In this document: piece after piece, positions 49,384-64,000 of the stretch
Layout: the number at the start of each line of letters is the position of its first letter
Position numbering within the stretch: the stretch's first letter is position 1
DNA from: Lepisosteus oculatus
Lineage: Eukaryota > Chordata > Actinopteri > Semionotiformes > Lepisosteidae
Length of the DNA stretch: 64,000 nucleotides
Direction: 5' to 3'
NCBI RefSeq assembly: GCF_040954835.1
Contig: NC_090698.1
Span: 41,779,501-41,843,500, forward strand
The notes under the pieces: generated by a model
What the model was told of the DNA's origin: nothing
Database searches by the model: none
What the model saw: the letters and a program-made list of their open reading frames with translations, nothing else
Translations under genes and position numbers: made by a program

Positions 49384-52300
49384 GGACTCTGAGCTCAGAA
49401 ATCTTCCTAGCACTACCTTTCTCCTCCTTAATGTTGGTTTTGTATTCAAACTAGTTACTTTAACTCCGTTAATTTAGATGCTGGGTGACATCTGTCCTCT
49501 AAAGCCTTTTCATTAGGAGGACTTCAGTAAATAGTATTGTATTTGTCTTTATTAATGTTTTCTAAACTTCTCACTTAGTGAGGTTTCAGGGCAGAAATAA
49601 CATTTTCCACCTTTAGATTGTGTGACAAAGCGAACCAGCCAGGTGAAAAAAAAAACACTCAGGCCCAAAATTCACCTTAAAGTGTCTTGCCTGTTACATT
49701 GTTTTGAAGGTTAAGTGTCCTATGCAAATGAACAAACTTGTAAAATATTTTTTACTGTCGGTTCATTGTTTTCTAATTGCAGTTTTTTTCCAAAATGAAA
49801 AGATTTTTTGTAGTAATTATGTAGGTGTGTTTTATATTTCTAAAAAGGGCCATGTATCCCACAAGCTTTTTTGTCAGTTTTATAGTTTGTGAGGCCAATT
49901 TAAAATGGGGGTAATTCTGTGACATGTGTTCTGTCAGTATTAAAAGCCATAATCGCTGTGAGAAATTGATTAGCAACAGATGAGAGTTTTGATTCTATAG
50001 AGATTTGTGACACTCTGTCATCAGCCAGATGCTGTATTTTCCAAACTAAAACTGAAACAAATGTTTCTATAAAGCGTGTGTAAGCAATTAAGTGAAAAAC
50101 TGGTTTCTGAAACTGTGCAACACTAGCAAAACAAGATGCAGCTTGTGTAGCGTTCCCTGATCTCACATGACATTCCACATTGTACCTCAGGATATATAAT
50201 TCTGTGTAATCATGGACGAATTACTGTTTCTCACACATTTTTAAGACAACTCAAAAATGGACCTGAGCATAACAGAAATGCGCAGTAAATCGATGGCCTT
50301 GTTTTAGGTTATTTTCTTGCTTATCCGGATACGTGGAAATACTTCCATCTTTAATTGTGAATGGAAACATTTTTAATTAGCTGAAGAACAGATAACTGTA
50401 AACAGAAATTGTTTCATGTTCTAGAATCAGTTAGCACCTAGGAGCAAGATGTGCTTAGTTATACCTGCTTCTTCTTGTGTTTTTCATTTGTGTTTTATAA
50501 AGTTGTGAAGCTGTTTTTTTTTCTTAGTTCTTAATGTTTACGTATATTTGAACATGGACTTATGAAAGAGCCTATGAAAGCAAAATTAAAACTGATAAAA
50601 TACTGCATACCAAAGGTACATAAGGAGTTAAATTAATTTTAAATAACTAAATGTTGTATCAGAAAATTATTTATAATAAATCCATGTTAAGAGTCTTCCA
50701 AAGCTGCCTGATATTGGCGCCTAGATCGAGGTAAATAAATTTTTTCGCTAATTATCATTTTTAGTCTCCTGAGTAGTGAGTCTTGTGGCTAGAGTTTTTA
50801 TTACATAATTGAGACCCATCAAAATCCAGTACACAGTATCATTTTGGATATATTACAAGCAAAATCAGGCTATTATAAATACTTTTTCTTATGAAAACTT
50901 AATGACAGAATACTTTTTTGTCTTTCTCAGGTGCTGTCTTTTGTTTTAAAAGGCTGTAAACAAGAAAAGGTTATTTAATATTACATTTATATGCTAATGT
51001 GATACTAAAATATAACACCATAGCATTGAGTTTTGGATTAATGGATAATTCATTTTTTATGAAAATCTCAAAAGGAAAGCAAAAAATGTTATTAATAATT
51101 TTAGCAGAGCAGAGATTTCAGAAACAAAAATCCATTTTAACTCGCAACTACATTTTTAGTCAGTGGATTTGAAATTAGAGTACCTCCAACCTTTTTTTCA
51201 TTTAAGGGTAGATTAATGCACATTGGCATTGCTCATCTCCAGCTGTGTTAGTAATTTATTAAGTGAAATAGTTTGGCTGTTATTTATTTGACAATGATTG
51301 TTTATTTAGAGAATGATATTGTGGGACAGGGAAAGAACCAATTCTTAAATCTACTAATGTTTGCAGTAATCTTCAGTTATTCCAAGCTTGTAGGATGCAG
51401 CTGTGAATCACAAAGTATCATTCATTATTTTTCAGACACCTTCCCATTAAATTCTACAGCAGTAAAAGCAGATATTCTATTTTAAATACATTTTCTGTTA
51501 AGGATCAAATGCACTTTGGAGTAAAAAAAGCTATTTTCAACAACAAAATGAAGTGTTAGAAAAGGGTTTGAAAGTAGCTTGCATATTCTTAAGCTTTAAT
51601 ATACCTAGAACTCCTGAATCAAGTTTAGCATTAATAGTTTCATTGCATTTTATGATTCAAAACAAATTTTAATTTAATGGAAATATAGGTTGTGTGCTCC
51701 GTGAACTCACAATTATAGAAGCTAAAGTGGCAATATCCAGTGTTCATTAAGCTTTGTTGTCTGCAGTTCCTTGTTTTATATGTATATTTATCTTTTGTTT
51801 TTTCTGCATTCTTAGCTATTTAGAAAAAGGCAGAAGAGAATATTGAAGGTATTTTAGTGTACTAGTGCGTCTCTGGTTTTAAATTTAAATAATGTTTTTC
51901 TTGGTGTTTTGTAACCATACTGTACATACAGTACAGTACAAGTCTTCAAAATCACTTATTCAGCATTTATAAGTAAATAGAATGCAAAGTGGATTTCAAA
52001 ATATGCTATGTAAACTGTTTACCTGTGATGCATATGCAAATGTCGGTTTTTGCGTAATTTCCAATAGGTGTTTTGAGTATTCTATTAAAAGGTGCTTCTT
52101 CAGTGCTTTCATGTGATGTGCAAGCCTTAACTGAGAACTTAATGACTCTCAATCTTAGATTTTTTCTGCAAACTACAAAACAGGTCAAAACTGTGAATGT
52201 CAGGGCTTCTAATTTTACCACAAACAGAACCTCTGTTAGTAATAAACAGTGGCTCTTGTTAGGCAATACCTCTGATAAGCTCAGCGTTGGTGATTGGTAG

Positions 52301-53500
52301 ACAGTTTGTGTTTTATTTTAAATGTTAGCTATCCAATTAAGTGTAACGACTACCATTGCGCTCTGTACCCCATTCTGCATTTCAGCAGGTCTTTACCTAA
52401 CATGCTTCTGATTACCATGGAAGGTACTGTTGAATATTTACATATTAGTGTGTGTATAATATATATACTGTATAATGTTCAATTAACCTAACTGATATCC
52501 TTGTTTCCTTCACTGCAGCTTATAATAATGTAACCTGGACATCACTTCCAATGCAATGACTAATGTTTTTTACAATATAGAGATATGGGTGAAAATATAT
52601 TGTGATGATTGATTCATCTTAGTTTAATATGTTTCTTTTTAGTGTGGGCTTCTTCTCTGAGAATGCCTCTGAAATGTTTTTTGAATAGAAGCATGAGCAC
52701 ATTCTATGTGTTTGTCTAGTTTTATTTTTTTGGGTAGAAGTAAATGATCTGCTTGTACACATCGGTGGACCTGTTGTATATTAAACCTCTTTTACTGAGA
52801 AAACAAAAACTCTAAACCCTTTTTCATTCTTTGAAAATGTTTTTTTCTTAAATAAAAACATTACAATAGTATCCACAATTGTTTGTCCTCTTTGCTTTTT
52901 AAATGCCTCAAATGAGTATACTGTAATCATTTTTCACAAAATTAAAGTGTTTTGTTGGTTACTATTCATTAAATCTTGTAAGAGATACATTTATGCTATC
53001 ACAAATATTCTAGAACGAGCTGATACATTGTAATGTATTTTATTAGTTATTACTAGTAATAATAGATGAGTATCTTGTATATGTTAGAATCAATGTATAT
53101 TAGTTATAGTAGAAATACCACCAAACTGATGATAATCAGAGTAATAATCTGATAATACCAAATTCAGAACGTGTCACTTCATCATCTCAAAGTTAAAAAT
53201 ATATTCTAGCATAGTTGGAATGACCACTGGCATATTTTCTCGTATAAACATAGGTCATATGCCAATAGGCCTGTGAGATCAGGGATCACTGGACTCAATG
53301 TAATGGAGATTGAGCCATAGTCCATGGTACTATTTTAAATTATTCTGTTCAAAAAAATGTGCTTTGCGGTAAAAGGCTAACATTTTCAACAATAAATTAA
53401 ATTAAGTGATAAAAAATAGCTAGGATATTCTTGAGCCCCCAAAAAATAAACAATACTTTTTGTGACAGACATTTAATGTTGGATCATTTTGATTAATAAA
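49384..53500 (+). other. serinc5: SERINC5 3' UTR and flank (end uncertain)
   Basis: No coding exon recognisable. AATAAA signals occur at 50675, 50734, 52241, 52851 and 53495. The last two are followed by T/GT-rich stretches that could act as downstream elements (near 52880 and 53515). A long 3' UTR is usual for SERINC5, but the used site cannot be chosen from sequence. Confidence 0.45.
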
Positions 53501-53519
53501 TGAATGAAAAAGTATATCG

Positions 53520-53667
53520 TTTTGTGCGTTGTTTGTTTTATTGGGTTCTCTTCATCCATTTTTATGACTTAGATTAAGATCTGATCACATTTGAGGTCAA
53601 ATTTATGTAATTTATGTAGAATTTCACAAAATTCTAAAGGGTTTGCAAACTTTCCAGCACCACTGTA
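53520..53667 (-). mobile_element. Tc1-like transposon terminal fragment
   Basis: On the - strand it starts TACAGTGGTGCTGGAAAGTT and AACCCTTTAGAATTTTGTG and continues to AGAGAACCCAATAAAAC: the terminal region of a common fish Tc1-like element. No transposase follows at lower coordinates. Confidence 0.7.
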
Positions 53668-54114
53668 TGTACAGTAATATCCAAAACATGTACCTAATCT
53701 TGTTTTTGGATTTATAAAAGCAGTAATTAATATCTAAAAAATCTATTATAAATCTAAAAAATCTAAAATGTTAAAAACTCTCTTTTCTTGAATAACGTTA
53801 ATGTCAAAATTGAGCAAATACATATTAGGTTCTGACTTAATATTTTATCTTTCTTCTTCCCCATCCTGGCTCATTGTGAGAGAATGGAGATGCATCAATT
53901 CAGAAATGTACAATTTTCATTTTTATTAGGTTTCCAAATATGTAGTTACAGAGGCTCCTGAAGCAGTTACAAAATGGATGCATGGATCAGAAGACTCCAT
54001 ACAAGGTTAATGAGGGAAAAAAATGTATTTGCAGAGGAATGCATGTTTTTTACTTTAAATACAAAAACTAGAAAGTAACACTCTGATAAAACATTGCTTC
54101 ACTAAGTAGTTAAG

Positions 54115-54460
54115 AAAATAAGGACAGAGAAAGGTTACAATATGAAGAAGGCCATTCAGTCTATCACATTTAATCACACTTAATTTATCCAAGGATTCAA
54201 GCATCTTATCAACCTGTTTTGGAAAAGTTCAATGGAATTCTCTTTGATCTATATGGATAGGGAGCCTGTTCCCAATTAAAAAAATGTCTATAAAGAAGTG
54301 TATCCTATCCTTGCCTTTAATGCACTACAATTTACATTTGTGTTTCTGCGTCCTTGATTCAGTGTTTTGCCTTAAGTAGTCCATTCGATTGACCTTGTTA
54401 CCTTTCCCTTTGTAATATTAATCGAGATTGTCAGCTCAAATTTCTGAAGCATTCCACTAG
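54115..54460 (-). mobile_element. CR1-type LINE 3' relic, minus strand
   Basis: On the + strand it reads GAAGAAGGCCATTCAGTCTA, then GATAGGGAGCCTGTTCCC, then AAGAAGTGTATCCTATCCTT. These are landmarks of the antisense of a CR1-type ORF2 end common in fish. It lies in the SERINC5-THBS4 intergenic gap. Confidence 0.55.
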
Positions 54461-54469
54461 CTTTGACAG

Positions 54470-55940
54470 CATAAAAGATGCAATTTTAGTTTTTAACTGA
54501 ATCTCCACATTGTCCTAAAATTACAACTATTTATATAATGAATTGTTGGCATTATACCTGAAGTTTTTCAGGATGGCAACGCATGTTCTATTTCGCAATG
54601 AAAATGTACCAAATTACTTTCTTTCCTTAATTTCTATCCAAACTACAGCCCCGCAAATATTTTTTTTACAGTTGGGAAAATATGTTGCCAATTTACAACA
54701 AAAGAATAAAAACGAATGCTCAATATTTTTTTGCCATAGCTGGGCATCTGTCAGACTGCTCTTCTGAAGGAAATGTCTGCTGTAGATGGGAAAAAATGTC
54801 ACTCCTTTCAAAGAAGAAAAAAAAAACAAGACAACAAACTCCATTTTGTTCCTAAACCAGTTCCATTTGATCAAATCTGAGCTTCCATCGAGATGTTTTA
54901 TTTCTTCAATGCTACATGCTTCATTGAGAAAGCTCATGGGAATATATGTCACCCATGTTCTAGAAACTTGAAAGAGTAACTGGCCTATTTTTTCCTTTTG
55001 AAGAAGGGGATTCATGTACTATATACTTTATATATAGCATCTGTATAAATAACCATTTGGGTTGCCATCACATCACATTTCTTCCACCTGGTACTTCTTA
55101 CCTTCTAAATATATACTGTAGTGTTCTATTCCCCCCAGAGAGGATTGATCCAGAGGCCTTTGCCATTTCCCCTCTAAGTTAAACCTTTTCCGCCCTGTAA
55201 AAACAGGTAGGGATCCCCTTTTGGTCTCTTTGCCTCCTATCATTTTCAGCAGATACACCTGTCTCTCCCCTCTCTTCCTCAGGCCTTAGCTACCTTCCCC
55301 AGTGACGACCATGCCTGCAGTAAGGTAAAGGGCAATGAGGTTATCTTGTTGAGCCTGAAACATTCTCTTCCAGTTTATTACTCCCAACCTCGCCACAATT
55401 CAATGGTACTACAAGATCTTTGTAGACAGGCTAAAACATGTGATTAAACACGCCATGATAGTGATGGTAAGGTGTCCGCTTTGGTTTGATTTGCACTGGT
55501 TTTCAAATATAAGTTTGTTTTTATTTTTTTTTTTTGATCTACAGAATTAGTTTAAAATAAAATCCTCTCAAACAACACTACAGGCTTTTTAGGTGTTAGT
55601 AAAAATCACCATAACCAATCTATTCAGATGCTTGTGGTATTCTAGACCACTAAGGCTGTTTTGAAGATGTTTAAGTGTGGAGTTGTGTCAGTGTACATTG
55701 GATGCAGAGCCACAAGTAAAGTTCATCCCTCAATGAAGAAGACGAACCTTTGTATTTCTCCTTTCTTTTTTTCAGTGTGGAATTAACCTTTACTTGTTCC
55801 TCATAAGTTATTAGCATGTTTAATTTTTTTTACTAAGATAATCAGTAGTTACTTACATTTAGCTCAAAATTGGTATTACTTGGCATTTCTTCTTAAAAAA
55901 ATACAATACAAAGAAAAGTTAATCAATTAGTTAATTAATG
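54470..55940. other. Intergenic sequence between SERINC5 and THBS4
   Basis: No exon or repeat recognised. 55060-55470 is less AT-rich than its surroundings and could hold regulatory sequence or THBS4 3' UTR if the distal polyadenylation signals are used. Confidence 0.4.
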
Positions 55941-55944
55941 TCAG

Positions 55945-55950
55945 TTTATT
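55945..55950 (-). promoter_or_regulatory. thbs4: Possible THBS4 polyadenylation signal
   Basis: AATAAA on the - strand about 430 bases after the stop, followed within about 40 bases by a T/GT-rich stretch. Further AATAAA copies on this strand lie at 55519-55524 and 55374-55379, so alternative ends are possible. Confidence 0.4.
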
Positions 55951-56380
55951 AAATGTATAGATGTTTTTATATTTATGTAGTTCTCCATTAATTTGATGAT
56001 TTATGTGGAGGTCTACAGGCTCCAAAAGCCATGCTAACACCAAAGTTGTGAAACACAGTGTCCTCAATCTGAAGAATAATTAAAACTAGATGACCCTGTG
56101 GTTAACCAGGTGCAGGAGTGAGTATACCAAGGTTAAAATCTAGAACTCACTCCATGTCCTGTTTTACGTTATGCAGCAGAATTGCCAAATTAATGTACAT
56201 ATTAGAAATGAAAATATAAACATTTTTTATCCATAATTATTAAGAAAAAAATGCAAAACTGCATAGGACTGAATTGTGTACAGTGGCTAGAGAGAAGCTG
56301 TTGGGGCTTGTAATGAATATTTAGTGACAAGATATTTCAGTTCACTTTTCTGTAGTTTTTTAAAACTTTTTGCAGTTCAA

Positions 56381-63023
<6,643 letters not shown>

Positions 63024-64000
63024 CTGTCAGGAGGAGTTCAGGAACATAAATGAAACGTGAGTTATAGACTTTAGGTAAAATGTTTTGAAGATTTAATTAT
63101 ATTTAGATATAGATGTATCTAAAACACTATCAGGCAATAATTTCAATGTGAAAAAATGTAATATTGTTTTTTCCAATTTAAGGGGAAACTCTAAACAAAA
63201 ATGCCATACAAAACCCTAACCTTGCATTTCAACTAACAGAAAAGCTGAATAAAAAAGGACAAGTCTTTTACAGACGCATGTATTTCAATTTCTAGTTTCT
63301 TGAGCAAGACAGGCTCTATTTTTCTACATTAATTCTAAAAACATTACTGAGCTGTAACACACCCTCCAAAGTTAAGCATCATTTCAATTTAAAATAAGAA
63401 AATATCTTATAAAACTTTCTTTGAATTTTAATTAAAACATAATTTGCTTTATTTGAACATTGACTTGTCCAATGTAATGCATCTTTAACAATGTCATAAA
63501 ATGTCATGACTGAGGTACTTAAATGTAATATTGGAAGATTATATTTCTAAATCATTTAATAGTCTGGTCAGACTATTACATTTCTATTTGTTAATGAAGA
63601 CTGCATTGTTGACTTTATAAGAACAATATGATTAACAAGTAGCCCTTATTTAGGCATGAATAATCTTTACATCAGAGAGGAATACGCAAAATACTGATAA
63701 TATTTTTAACATCCAATTAGCTGGTTATACAGTTTTTGTAGTAATACGTTTTATCTTACATTGCTTCATCCTGTGTTTCTAAATTGTTCTGAGTTTGTTA
63801 CTTACAAGCATTGTCTTAAAGATGATGTTGAAATGAATGTGCACAACATAATTTGAAGGCAATCTCAGTTAGAAAGGGACAAGTACACTAGCCATCACCC
63901 CATTGCCAAATATGATAAAGAATTGCTGTTGCAGAATAAAAATTGTTTGATTGAATTAGACCTAGGTTCTATTCTGTTAGGAACATTATTTTGTGCAATA
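63024..64000 (-). other. THBS4 intron sequence to window end
   Basis: No further thrombospondin exon can be read on the - strand. The donor-like GCTTGTAAGT near 63805 is not preceded by type 3 repeat coding sequence. Sequence is AT-rich and unique-looking. Confidence 0.65.

Noticed and set aside
54614..55015. 133-codon open frame on the - strand in the intergenic gap
   Set aside because: No family likeness, no splice context, low-complexity Phe-rich stretches; treated as chance.
63780..63900. Further THBS4 exon next to a GTAAGT donor on the - strand
   Set aside because: No open frame with DxDxDG calcium-repeat residues precedes the donor.

Overview
This is a vertebrate nuclear genomic window: AT-rich, with multi-exon genes, kilobase introns and GT-AG splice sites. 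Its interspersed repeats (5S-rRNA-headed Deu-type SINEs, V-SINE/HE1-like tRNA SINEs with a TGGA-rich tail, Tc1 relics, CR1-type LINE relics, solo LTRs) point to a ray-finned fish. The long introns and CR1 content would suit a slowly evolving lineage such as gar or bowfin, but the species is inference.

Two genes are supported, in tail-to-tail order. (1) SERINC5 on the + strand is complete in its coding part: 12 coding exons from the ATG at 2731 to the TGA at 49383. The exons join in phase into a 461-residue ten-helix membrane protein, the same length as the long human form as I recall it. (2) THBS4 on the - strand is partial: its last six coding exons lie between 63023 and 56381 and give 265 residues, covering the end of the type 3 calcium repeats and the C-terminal lectin-like domain. 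Upstream THBS4 exons lie beyond base 64000. The same convergent SERINC5/THBS4 arrangement is known in mammals, so this is conserved synteny and supports both orthology calls. The genes are functionally unrelated: one is a membrane scramblase/antiviral factor, the other a secreted matricellular protein.

Layout: 1-2730 upstream region with a SINE split by a solo LTR and a possible TATA-type promoter; 2731-49383 SERINC5; 49384 to about 53500 its 3' UTR and flank; about 53500-55940 intergenic, with a Tc1 end and a CR1 relic; about 55940-63023 THBS4 exons and introns; 63024-64000 THBS4 intron.

The most unusual structure is a 3.86-kb inverted-repeat (foldback) element at 35002-38857 in SERINC5 intron 5. 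It has matching CAGATGCAGCC termini flanked by TA, arm segments repeated in inverted order, a third inverted internal copy starting at a perfect 13-bp hairpin, and a tRNA-like insertion in one arm. Other notable items are a solo LTR inserted with a 5-bp duplication into a SINE (1267-1737), a related LTR on the other strand (31177-31594), a GC-rich solo LTR in a THBS4 intron (59469-60038), and a GC-rich anomalous block at 10660-11430. I see no prokaryotic operon, CRISPR array or new protein system.
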